From positions 1 to 46,711 of the forward strand of contig JAPLUM010000752.1 of the NCBI GenBank assembly GCA_026397605.1: DNA of 46,711 nucleotides, in the 5' to 3' direction. Below are positions 8,951-17,691 of this stretch, piece by piece (position 1 is the first letter of the stretch; every line of letters starts with the position of its first letter). A model generated the notes under the pieces. The model was given only the letters and a program-made list of their open reading frames with translations, was not told the DNA's origin and ran no database searches. The DNA comes from Verrucomicrobiota bacterium. GTDB taxonomy: Bacteria > Verrucomicrobiota > Verrucomicrobiia > Verrucomicrobiales > Verrucomicrobiaceae. A program made the position numbers and the translations under genes.

Positions 8951-11900
8951 ATGAAAATAAATCCTCTCTACACTAGCGCGGTCTGTCTCGGATTCATGCT
9001 GTCCACGATGAGTGGCTGGGGCCAAGTGGTGCAGACCATCAAAGACATTAACACCGCTGCTCTGCAACCAAGTCCTACCATTAACGAGGAGATGTTAGCC
9101 GTCGGTAATCGACTCTATATGGCTACGGATGATGAGATTGTTGGATCGGAATTATGGTCCTTGAATCTTTTTGCCAGATTTGATTCACCCAAAGGCATCG
9201 CGCGAGATGCCTCTGGTAACGTTTTCGTAGCCGATACAGGCAATCATACCATTCGTCGGATTGACAGCACTGGGACAGTCATCACACAGGCTGGTAGCGC
9301 TGGGCTGACTGGCAGAGCGGATACGGGTAATCATGTGATCCGACGCATCGCTGCCATCGGGACGAGGGCGGTAACGACCTTTTCAGGCGTTGCTGGCACC
9401 ACATCCAATGGCTTTGTCGATGGGGCACCTGGGACTGCCAAATTTAATTCTCCTCGCGGCATCGTGATTGATAGTGCCGCCAATATTTTTGTGGCGGATA
9501 CAGGCAATCACGCCATCCGCCGAGTGGACGGAGCCGGTAATGTAATTACAATCTCCGGATCACCTACCAGCAGCGGTACGGCTGATGGGACTGGCCGAGT
9601 GGCAGCTAACCCAGGCAATGCACAGTTTTCCAGCCCTGAAGGAGTGACTCTTGGTAGTGCTGGCAATCTCTTTGTCGCTGATACCGGCAATCACACGGTC
9701 CGTAAAATTGTGGTGACCGCCAGTCTGGCAGGAGTTGTTTCAAATGTGGTCGTATCGACCCTGGCAGGTGGTGCAGGAGCCAGTGGATATCTCGACGGCA
9801 CAGGCACTACAGCCAGATTTAATAGTCCTAGTGGAGTCACTGCGGATACTAGTAATAACGTCTTTCTAGCCGATACTGGGAATCATGTAATCCGCCGTGT
9901 CACCTCCGCTGGGGTGACGACAACTCTGGGTGGGCAGCCTGCAAATCCAGGCAGTGAAGACGGCGCGGGAACGGGAGGTGTTTTTGGAAGTGTGCCATCT
10001 GTTGTCAAAGACATTGTAGCGGGTGGAGCCGGTTCTAATCCTGATCAGTTAACCCATGTTGTGAACTCAGGCGTATCGACTCTATATTTTACAGCTGAGG
10101 ACTCCGAGGGTAATCGGGAAATCTGGAAAACAAACGGGTCGGGCGCCGGCACGGTTCCGGTGAAAAATCAGGAGCTCGATAAATTGCCAGCCGGGAGCCC
10201 CAAGCAGCTGACGCACGTCAATGGCTTACTCTACTTTCTGGGGAATGACGGCATCAATGGGAAGGAGTTATGGAGCTCTAATGGCACGACAGCTGGCACT
10301 GTATTGGTGAAGGATAGACATGTCGGTGGTGCCGATGGTGCAGTCGGCAATCTATTGCCAGTGGGTAGCTCCCTGATCTATACGGCGACTCTTGGGACGA
10401 TCAGAGATAGTAATAATGATATCATCAGAGACGTCGGTCCTGAAATGTGGAGCACGGCTTTAACCGCCAATGAAGGAGCACTGTTTGTGCCGCCTGCTGG
10501 TTTTGACGGCCTGGGTTGGGATATCCAAAGTCTAAGGTTTTTTAGAAACCGTGTTTGGTTTGTCGCCAGCGGGATTGACCCTGCTAATAATAACGAGCCG
10601 ACAGGCACTGAGATTTTCCAGGTCAATCCTGCAAGCGCCGGGTCAGTTGCTTTAGTCAAAGATATTAACTTGGGTGGATTAGGCTCTGAGCCTGCACAGT
10701 TAACCATTTCTGGATCTACCACTACGGGAAAACTTTATTTTGTAGCCTTCACGCCAGATGACGGTAGAGAACTGTGGATGAGTGACGGTTTGTTGGAGGC
10801 AGACACTGAGCTGGTTGAAAACATTAATACTGCTGGGGGCGCTTCATCCGATATTCAGAATTTGACCCCAATTCGTATTTTAAATTCAAATGGCACGACC
10901 GCTGACAGCGTGGTTTTTACGGCTGATGATGGAATCAATGGAGTGGAGCTCTGGGTAAGTCAGGGAACTGCGGCAACAACAAATATCCTGAAGAATATCA
11001 CGACTACAAATCCGCCAGAGGATTCAGATTCAGTTTTGACGAATTTTGTGAGTCTCTCCCCTGGTCTGGTTGTTTTCACTCAGGTGTTAGACGGTAAGCT
11101 TCTTCTTTGGAGAACTGATGGTACCGCAACTGGAACCTTTATGATCGAGGACTTTATCACAGAGCCAGGTCGGGATGATGAACCTGATACTCCAGTTCAA
11201 TTCAGGCGCCCGACCGTGGTCGGCAATACACTCTACTTCATGCTGGCAGATGACCAGCTCTGGAAGACCACTGGTGCCAATGATGATACGACAGTCAGGA
11301 TGCATCGGTTCCGCCAAGGAACAGCAGGCTCTGACGCCGCCGATTTCACTCAGTTAGCCGATGGTCGGGTGGTCTTCTCCGCTTACACTACGGCGGAAGG
11401 GCGTGAGCCATGGGTTACTGATGGAACCGCTGCTAATACGATGCTCCTGAGTGACGTTATTCTCGGCAATAATCCATCTGAACCAACGCTGCCTAGAAAT
11501 TTCACGCCAGCCACGACCAATCGATTTTTCTTCACTCAAGGCAAAAAGCTAACCACTGACCCTTTCGATCTCACGTATGAAAGCGAAATTTATGTCGTTG
11601 ATGGCTCCAGTGTTTCTCTTTTGAAGGAAACCAATCCCTCGGGGGATTCTGCGGTGAGTAATCTCTGTTGGAATCCTAATAATTCCACACTCTTTTTTGC
11701 TGCTGAAAATGGGACAAACTCCAATCCGCCTGACATTGAGTTATGGAAGTCAGATGGAACAACCGTGGGGACCATGCTTGTTAAGGAAATCAATACGAGC
11801 ACTGGAGGGGCTTCTTCACCGGCCAATTTTGTGGCTCTGGGCAACAATGTATATTTCTCAGCCGCAACAGATGGTGTAGGCCGTGAGCTCTTCAAATCAG

Positions 11901-12253
11901 ACGGGACACCAGGAAATACCGTGCTGGTCAAAGACATAGCTGTTGGGACTAATGATTCAGATCTGGAGGAGCTAGTGGTCATGGGAGGGAAGATCTATTT
12001 TGTAGCGACTGGTATAGGTGGCTTGCTTGGAGTTCAGAATACGGGACGGGAACTCTGGGTGAGTGATGGAGTGCCTGAGAACTCTGATGGCGCACCGGTG
12101 CATACAAAGGTTGTGAGAGATATTGTGACTGGGAACGGCAGCTCCATTTCTGGCCAAGCCTATCTCACGGTCGTAAGCACACTCGTTGGAAATACAGTGG
12201 TTGGAAATACTCTGTATTTCGTCGCCTTTTCTTCACAGCGGATGATGGTGTGA
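8951..12253 (+). CDS. Secreted ELWxxDGTxxGT-repeat / NHL-repeat protein, N-terminal part (probably frameshifted from 12250..15165)
   Basis: Signal peptide MKINPLYTSAVCLGFMLSTMSGWGQ; five ADTGNHxIRxI NHL motifs; many LYFxAxDGxxGRELWxSDGTxxGT repeats; ends abruptly mid-repeat (TLYFVAFSSQRMMV*). Confidence 0.85.
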   Translation: MKINPLYTSAVCLGFMLSTMSGWGQVVQTIKDINTAALQPSPTINEEMLAVGNRLYMATDDEIVGSELWSLNLFARFDSPKGIARDASGNVFVADTGNHTIRRIDSTGTVITQAGSAGLTGRADTGNHVIRRIAAIGTRAVTTFSGVAGTTSNGFVDGAPGTAKFNSPRGIVIDSAANIFVADTGNHAIRRVDGAGNVITISGSPTSSGTADGTGRVAANPGNAQFSSPEGVTLGSAGNLFVADTGNHTVRKIVVTASLAGVVSNVVVSTLAGGAGASGYLDGTGTTARFNSPSGVTADTSNNVFLADTGNHVIRRVTSAGVTTTLGGQPANPGSEDGAGTGGVFGSVPSVVKDIVAGGAGSNPDQLTHVVNSGVSTLYFTAEDSEGNREIWKTNGSGAGTVPVKNQELDKLPAGSPKQLTHVNGLLYFLGNDGINGKELWSSNGTTAGTVLVKDRHVGGADGAVGNLLPVGSSLIYTATLGTIRDSNNDIIRDVGPEMWSTALTANEGALFVPPAGFDGLGWDIQSLRFFRNRVWFVASGIDPANNNEPTGTEIFQVNPASAGSVALVKDINLGGLGSEPAQLTISGSTTTGKLYFVAFTPDDGRELWMSDGLLEADTELVENINTAGGASSDIQNLTPIRILNSNGTTADSVVFTADDGINGVELWVSQGTAATTNILKNITTTNPPEDSDSVLTNFVSLSPGLVVFTQVLDGKLLLWRTDGTATGTFMIEDFITEPGRDDEPDTPVQFRRPTVVGNTLYFMLADDQLWKTTGANDDTTVRMHRFRQGTAGSDAADFTQLADGRVVFSAYTTAEGREPWVTDGTAANTMLLSDVILGNNPSEPTLPRNFTPATTNRFFFTQGKKLTTDPFDLTYESEIYVVDGSSVSLLKETNPSGDSAVSNLCWNPNNSTLFFAAENGTNSNPPDIELWKSDGTTVGTMLVKEINTSTGGASSPANFVALGNNVYFSAATDGVGRELFKSDGTPGNTVLVKDIAVGTNDSDLEELVVMGGKIYFVATGIGGLLGVQNTGRELWVSDGVPENSDGAPVHTKVVRDIVTGNGSSISGQAYLTVVSTLVGNTVVGNTLYFVAFSSQRMMV
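9180..9950 (+). repeat. NHL-type coding repeats (FNSPxGVxxDxxxNxFVADTGNHxIRRI), five motif copies
   Basis: GTAGCCGATACAGGCAATCA-like motif recurs near 9228, 9317, 9492, 9675 and 9870. Confidence 0.8.
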
Positions 12254-15165
12254 ATGGTCGTGAGCTATGGACGAGTAACGGTACCGCGGCTGGCACCGTC
12301 ATGGTCAGCACCAGCAACCGGACTGGCTTGGTGACAGGTCCTGGTGATGCGGATATCCAGAATTTAACCGTGGTGAATGATGTGGTCACTTTTGTGGCCA
12401 ATGATGGGGTCTTAGGACGTGAGGTTTGGCTTTCAGATGGTACAACAAGTGGCACTTTTGTGGCCGCGGACTTCATTCCTGGAACTAGTTCCTCCAATCC
12501 ATCAAGTCTTTTTGGGTTTAATGGAAACCTGATTTTCTCAGCCTCCAATGCGGAAACCGGTGCAGAGCCGCGTAGTGCAGTGACTGCTCCCAAGATCTCT
12601 ATTGAGCAGCCTGTCACGGTTGCGCTGCCAAGCAACGGATCGGCATTGGTCGATGTGACTCCGACGGCTCCGGTGCCATTCGGGACAGGTCCTACAGCCA
12701 GTGCGTCGTTGAGCTTCACCATTAAAAATGGGGGGATCAATAATCTCAGAAATGTGTCAGCACTGCTTAGCGGGCTCCATGCTTCTGAATTCTCTATTGC
12801 GACTAAGCCTTTATCGGTCATTCCCGGTTCTGGTTCCTCGACGCTGGTCATTAAGTTTACCCCGAAAGAGGGCGGAGAACGCGTGGCAAGGTTGACGGTG
12901 CTGAGCTCGGATCCTCTGATTCCGTCCTTTGTGATTAACTTGTCAGGTGAATGCACAAAGGAAACGACTGTAACAAGCCAGCCCACGTCGCAGTTTGTGA
13001 AGGTAGGTGCTCCCGTGACTCTCTCTGCTGCTGGCACCACAACTGCAACGACACCATTAACCATTCAATGGCGTAGAAATGGCGCAGCCATTGCGGGGGC
13101 AGTGACAAATCCATTGTATCTGTGGTCTGCCAAGCTCACGGATGCAGGTGCTTATACTGCACAATTTAAGAGTAACACTACCACTGCAGGCACTGGCACG
13201 AGTGACGCAGCACAGCTCTCTGTTGTGGAAGATTTCTCGCCGGCCCGTGTTCAATCAGGGGCGGCGACTGCTAAGACCACCATTGATGTTAAAGCTACAA
13301 GCAGTGGAACAGCTTTTCCCCTTCGCTATCAATGGAAACGGTCGGCCAACAGCAATCTCACCAGTCCAGAATCGTTGGTGAACAGCACGCCCGCGGCGGT
13401 AACAAAATACACGAATGTCACTACGCCAACTCTTACCATAACAGGGGCGGTGGAAGCAGATAGCCAATTTTACTTCTGTGAGGTCAGAGATGTTAATAAT
13501 AACATGCTCGTAGGCGGTACAACTCACCTTAAAGTTTTCAGCTTTCCTCCTCAGGTGGATGCGACACAGACCATGCCTCATGGCATTGTGAGCCGTTTTT
13601 ACAGCCATCAGATTCTGCTCGCAGACAACACGATAGCACGCACACCATTGACCTTTTCAGCAACCGGTCTGCCACCAGGATTGGCGGTTGATACAACGAC
13701 GGGACTGATTAGCGGACGACCAACCAAGTCGGGCTCATACTCATCAATAGTAATATCAGCCACCAATAAGGTTACGCCGCTTCCAGTAGCAATTACAATG
13801 AATACTGTGCAAATTTTGGCGATGCCAACGGGTCTGGACGGTTTTTATACAGGTCGTGTTGCGCGTGACCCGAATCTCAATGACGGCTTGGGTGGTCGTT
13901 TTGAATTAACTGTCACCAAAGATACAGGTGCTTTTTCAGGTCATTTCATCATGGGTACTCTTCGACTGCCATTCAAAGGAGGGCTGGATATCGGTATCAC
14001 AGCTGGCCAAAGCCCAACTACAGCTACTCCCTACGAAGCAACGGTTACGGTTCCCCGCCCTGGTTTTCTGGCTCCCATTACGTTCACCTTTACGATTGAT
14101 GACGTTACGAAGAACCATTTCTCGTCAGGGCAAGTGAGTGTGGCAACTTCAGCTGGTCCCGTGGTAGCCGCAGTGAGTGGCTGGAAGCAAATCCGAAAAG
14201 CGACTCCAACGGCGGAATCAGCCATTGCTTATGCCGGACTGTATAACTTTGGAATTCGCTTGCCAGCTCAGATCAATTCCGCAGCCAACCCAAATCTCTC
14301 AAATCTAAGTGTGCCCCAAGGGAATGGTTACGGCAGCTTTACCGTGGCAGCAGCAGGGACACTGACCCTAGCTGGCCGCACTCCAGATGGGGAGACCCTC
14401 ACAGGTTCCACTTTTGTGGGGCCGTCAGGGCAAGTCCTCTTTTTCCAGACCCTTTATACGACGGTTCGTAAAGGCTCCATCCTGGGTCAGCTTAATTTGG
14501 GCTTGGGAACTGCTCCCGATCCGAATGATACCACCGACAATACCCTTACCAGCACGGTTCTTGATTGGGTGCGGCCCCCGAATCCAGCGGTTGTTTCAGC
14601 AGCTGTGGCGACTCGAACCTACCGCGCAGGGTTTGGGCTTGCGGGAACTCCGGTTGTGACGCCTGTAGAGCTGGAAGCTTTTGGCGGGCGTTATGTGCCG
14701 CCGCTGACCTTATTGAAAATCACAAGTCCACCAACGCCAACCCCCGTGCCTACTATCGCCAATGCTGAAGTGAAATTCAATGAAGGTGGAGTGGATGTTG
14801 TCGCGCCGCCAGTGGTAGGATCATCTCCTGAGCCTGATATCACTGCCGCTGTCACTAGCACGAATACTGTCGTCGTTATCTCCCCGAATCCCAATGCGGC
14901 CAAAACCCGCATCACTCCGACCCGCACTACAGGAGCCATTTCGGGTGGGTTTACCCTCATCAATGGCAACGCTAGAACGGTGGCTCCGCTAACGCCGAAT
15001 CCCATTCTGCGAACAGCGACTTATCAGGGCCTGATTGTGCCAGACAATGTGGCAACCACGCATGAGGGAGTTGGTTACTTCATGCTGCCGCAGCTTCCTA
15101 ATAACACGACTTTGAACACCATGACGCCCATTTTGTCTGGCAAAATGACCTTTAAAAAGCTGTAG
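12250..15165 (+). CDS. C-terminal part of the same secreted repeat protein: last ELWxxDGT repeats, choice-of-anchor-D-like, Ig-like and putative-Ig segments
   Basis: Begins with GTG: MNGRELWTSNGTAAGT, exactly the continuation of the repeat broken at 12253; then SASLSFTIKNGG...FSIATKPLSVIPGSGSSTLVIKFTP, ITSQPTSQFVKVGAPVTLS-type Ig, LPPGLAVDTTTGLISGRPTKSGSYSSIVISATN. Confidence 0.8.
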   Translation: MNGRELWTSNGTAAGTVMVSTSNRTGLVTGPGDADIQNLTVVNDVVTFVANDGVLGREVWLSDGTTSGTFVAADFIPGTSSSNPSSLFGFNGNLIFSASNAETGAEPRSAVTAPKISIEQPVTVALPSNGSALVDVTPTAPVPFGTGPTASASLSFTIKNGGINNLRNVSALLSGLHASEFSIATKPLSVIPGSGSSTLVIKFTPKEGGERVARLTVLSSDPLIPSFVINLSGECTKETTVTSQPTSQFVKVGAPVTLSAAGTTTATTPLTIQWRRNGAAIAGAVTNPLYLWSAKLTDAGAYTAQFKSNTTTAGTGTSDAAQLSVVEDFSPARVQSGAATAKTTIDVKATSSGTAFPLRYQWKRSANSNLTSPESLVNSTPAAVTKYTNVTTPTLTITGAVEADSQFYFCEVRDVNNNMLVGGTTHLKVFSFPPQVDATQTMPHGIVSRFYSHQILLADNTIARTPLTFSATGLPPGLAVDTTTGLISGRPTKSGSYSSIVISATNKVTPLPVAITMNTVQILAMPTGLDGFYTGRVARDPNLNDGLGGRFELTVTKDTGAFSGHFIMGTLRLPFKGGLDIGITAGQSPTTATPYEATVTVPRPGFLAPITFTFTIDDVTKNHFSSGQVSVATSAGPVVAAVSGWKQIRKATPTAESAIAYAGLYNFGIRLPAQINSAANPNLSNLSVPQGNGYGSFTVAAAGTLTLAGRTPDGETLTGSTFVGPSGQVLFFQTLYTTVRKGSILGQLNLGLGTAPDPNDTTDNTLTSTVLDWVRPPNPAVVSAAVATRTYRAGFGLAGTPVVTPVELEAFGGRYVPPLTLLKITSPPTPTPVPTIANAEVKFNEGGVDVVAPPVVGSSPEPDITAAVTSTNTVVVISPNPNAAKTRITPTRTTGAISGGFTLINGNARTVAPLTPNPILRTATYQGLIVPDNVATTHEGVGYFMLPQLPNNTTLNTMTPILSGKMTFKKL

Positions 15166-15264
15166 TAATTTGCTGTTTTGCCTGCACTGCCGGAACGTCT
15201 GGCGGTTAAAGCTGAAGCAGAATCATTTTTTGTTCGAACCTTCACCCATTTTGATGGTCTGTTC

Positions 15265-15924
15265 ATGCCTATGCCGCTCTTCCGACTTCTTATCATCGCT
15301 GCTTTGGCCTGTGCGTGGTGTCTGGCTTTGCTGGGACTGCGCTTCCATTGGAGCGGTCACACTTGGTTCTCCTTCATGGCCTGGAACCTGTTTTTAGCAG
15401 GTATTCCACTGGGTTTCGCCGTGATTTTGGCCAAAATCGAACGCTGGCGGTTGGCCACCCCATTATTGGCGGGCTGGCTGCTCTTTTTCCCCAACGCACC
15501 GTATGTGCTGACGGATCTATTGCATCTTAAGGAGCGCGGGGGGATGCCGCTCTGGTTTGATCTGCTGATGCTGCTATCCTTTGCTCTGGTGTCTCTGTGG
15601 ATGGGTTTTCAGTCTTTGCATCTTGTTCAGGTATGGATTGCTGAAAAGACCTCAGCTGCTGTGGCATGGGCCTTTGTGGGGATCTGCCTGCTGCTTTCAG
15701 GTTTCGGCATTTATCTTGGCAGATTCCTGCGCTGGAACAGTTGGGACTTCATCCGCCGGCCTGAGGCCCTGATGAATGATATCTGGGTACGCTTTGCCGA
15801 TCCTTTGGCGCATGAGCGGACCTGGGGTGTCACTCTGGGTTTTGGTGGACTACTCATGATTGGCTATCTGTTCTGGATCTTCTCCACTTCAAACACCCGA
15901 GTCCCGCGCACCCATGCCGACTGA
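15265..15924 (+). CDS. DUF1361-like integral membrane protein
   Basis: FSFMAWNLFLAGIPLGFAVIL, LLFFPNAPYVLTDLLHLKER, FGIYLGRFLRWNSWDFIRRP. The internal ATG at 15265 is preferred over 15178. Confidence 0.82.
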   Translation: MPMPLFRLLIIAALACAWCLALLGLRFHWSGHTWFSFMAWNLFLAGIPLGFAVILAKIERWRLATPLLAGWLLFFPNAPYVLTDLLHLKERGGMPLWFDLLMLLSFALVSLWMGFQSLHLVQVWIAEKTSAAVAWAFVGICLLLSGFGIYLGRFLRWNSWDFIRRPEALMNDIWVRFADPLAHERTWGVTLGFGGLLMIGYLFWIFSTSNTRVPRTHAD

Positions 15925-16327
15925 GCCTAGTTGGAGTCACTTATTGCTCTTTGATGGCGTCTGCAATCTGTGTGCAGGCAGCGTGCAGTTTGTCCTCCAG
16001 CATGATCGCAGCGGACTCATCCATTTCTGTTCCATTCAGTCGGAGCTTGGTTCCAGGTTGTATCGTGAGCAGGGCTTTGACGCTCAGGAGCCTGAGTCAA
16101 TGCTCTTCATCACACCGACGGGCATTTATGCCAAAAGTGATGCAGCACTCAAGCTCGCTGAAACCATGGGTGGCCAGCTCTCTTGGCTGCGCTTTTTCCG
16201 CGTGATCCCGCGTTCGCTTCGGGATAGAGCCTATCTATTCATCGCCTCAAACCGCTATCGCTTCTTTGGCAAAAAGGATCAGTGCTGGCTACCACGCCCC
16301 GAATGGAAAGCGCGTTTTGTTTCTTGA
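15914..16327 (+). CDS. Thiol-disulfide oxidoreductase DCC (DUF393) family protein
   Basis: LLFDGVCNLCAGSVQFVLQHDRSGLIHFCSIQSELG...SWLRFFRVIPRSLRDRAYLFIASNRYRFFGK; start at ATG 15914. Confidence 0.9.
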   Translation: MPTEPSWSHLLLFDGVCNLCAGSVQFVLQHDRSGLIHFCSIQSELGSRLYREQGFDAQEPESMLFITPTGIYAKSDAALKLAETMGGQLSWLRFFRVIPRSLRDRAYLFIASNRYRFFGKKDQCWLPRPEWKARFVS

Positions 16328-16431
16328 AGATGGTTTGGGGCCAGTCGATGACGCAGCTGTGATTTAACAGATACAAATACTTGTAACCGCGGTGCGCATG
16401 TCTGAGAGTTCAGTTTCATCCTCACCGCCTC

Positions 16432-17688
16432 ATGCGCGACTACTTTATCCGACGCTTCCTGCTCATCCTTCCGACGCTGATCGGGGCGACTCTGGTTGTG
16501 GTTGGCCTAACTCGGGTCGTGCCTGGAGGGCCTATGGAACGTGCGATGCAGGCGGCCCTGGCGAGCGAGCACGGCGGTGGATCCAAGAACGCTGGCTCGT
16601 CTCTGACCGATGAACAGAAGGAGGAGATGGCTGCCTACTACAACTTCGACAAGTCTTACCTCCCAGCCTATGCCATTTGGCTTGGCATCTGGCCGCGTGA
16701 GGAAACGAAGCAGCTGATCAAGTTTGACGAGGGCAAGAACGAGATGCCCATCACGCTGAAGATCCTGCTCCCACGGGCCGAATGGACGGCGACCAATGCT
16801 TACAAGGTTTCCCAGGTCACGGTGAAGCGTGATGGCACGCTTAATGGTCCAGATGCGGATGTGATCGCCCACTTCAAAACACGCGCTGAGCCTGAAAAGC
16901 AGCGCGTGGCCGTGTTTCATCCTGCCTTCAGCGGCCTGCTTCAGGGTAACTTTGGTCTCTCCACAAGCTACAACCTGAGCGTGCTGGACATGATGCTCTC
17001 CAAGATGCCGGTCTCGATCTTCTACGGCCTACTCACGTTCTTCATCGCCTACATGGTCTGCATACCGCTCGGCATCCTGAAGGCGATTAAGCATCGGACG
17101 GTGATTGATAATGTTACTTCGATCCTGATCTTCATCGGCTATGCCATTCCGGGTTTTTTGCTTGGCAGTCTGGTCGTGGTGTATCTTGCCGCGCGTATGG
17201 GCTGGTTTCCCACTGAGGGATTCACCAGCGAGAACTTTGCCTCGCTCACTTTCGGCGGTAAGTTGTGGGACATCATCCATCATGCTATCCTGCCACTGGC
17301 CTGCTACATGGTCGGAAGCTTTGCCTTTCTCACGATGCTGATGAAGAACAATCTGATGGACAACCTGGCCGCTGATTATGTGCGCACGGCCATCGCCAAA
17401 GGTTCAAGTTACAAGCACGCAGTGCTGGGACATGCGCTGCGCAATTCGCTGATCCCCATCGCTACGACGCTCGGCAGCATCACGACCGTATTTGTCGCGG
17501 GCTCACTGCTGATTGAGCGCATCTTTAACATAGACGGCTTCGGCCTGCTCACGATCCAGAGCATCAGCGACCGCGACTATCCGCTGGTCATGGGCATCCT
17601 CACGCTGGATGTGATCCTCATCATGCTGGGAAACATTCTGTCTGACTACCTCGTCGCGCTCACTGATCCGCGTGTGCGCTTCAACTAA
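16432..17688 (+). CDS. Peptide ABC transporter permease (Yej/Opp/Dpp B-type)
   Basis: MRDYFIRRFLLILPTLIGATLVVVGLTRVVPGGP, VSIFYGLLTFFIAYMVCIPLGILKAIKHRT, DYVRTAIAKGSSYKHAVLGHALRNSLIPIAT, LIERIFNIDGFGLL. Confidence 0.93.
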   Translation: MRDYFIRRFLLILPTLIGATLVVVGLTRVVPGGPMERAMQAALASEHGGGSKNAGSSLTDEQKEEMAAYYNFDKSYLPAYAIWLGIWPREETKQLIKFDEGKNEMPITLKILLPRAEWTATNAYKVSQVTVKRDGTLNGPDADVIAHFKTRAEPEKQRVAVFHPAFSGLLQGNFGLSTSYNLSVLDMMLSKMPVSIFYGLLTFFIAYMVCIPLGILKAIKHRTVIDNVTSILIFIGYAIPGFLLGSLVVVYLAARMGWFPTEGFTSENFASLTFGGKLWDIIHHAILPLACYMVGSFAFLTMLMKNNLMDNLAADYVRTAIAKGSSYKHAVLGHALRNSLIPIATTLGSITTVFVAGSLLIERIFNIDGFGLLTIQSISDRDYPLVMGILTLDVILIMLGNILSDYLVALTDPRVRFN

Positions 17689-17691
17689 ACC

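Noticed and set aside
12210-12240. Programmed -1 frameshift site in the giant exoprotein
   Set aside because: T4 run only; no canonical slippery heptamer in the right frame and no obvious downstream stimulatory structure, so mutation or sequencing error is preferred.
12165-13064. 299-aa antisense ORF opposite the giant exoprotein
   Set aside because: Low-complexity composition and no recognisable motif; the + strand carries clear repeat/anchor domains.
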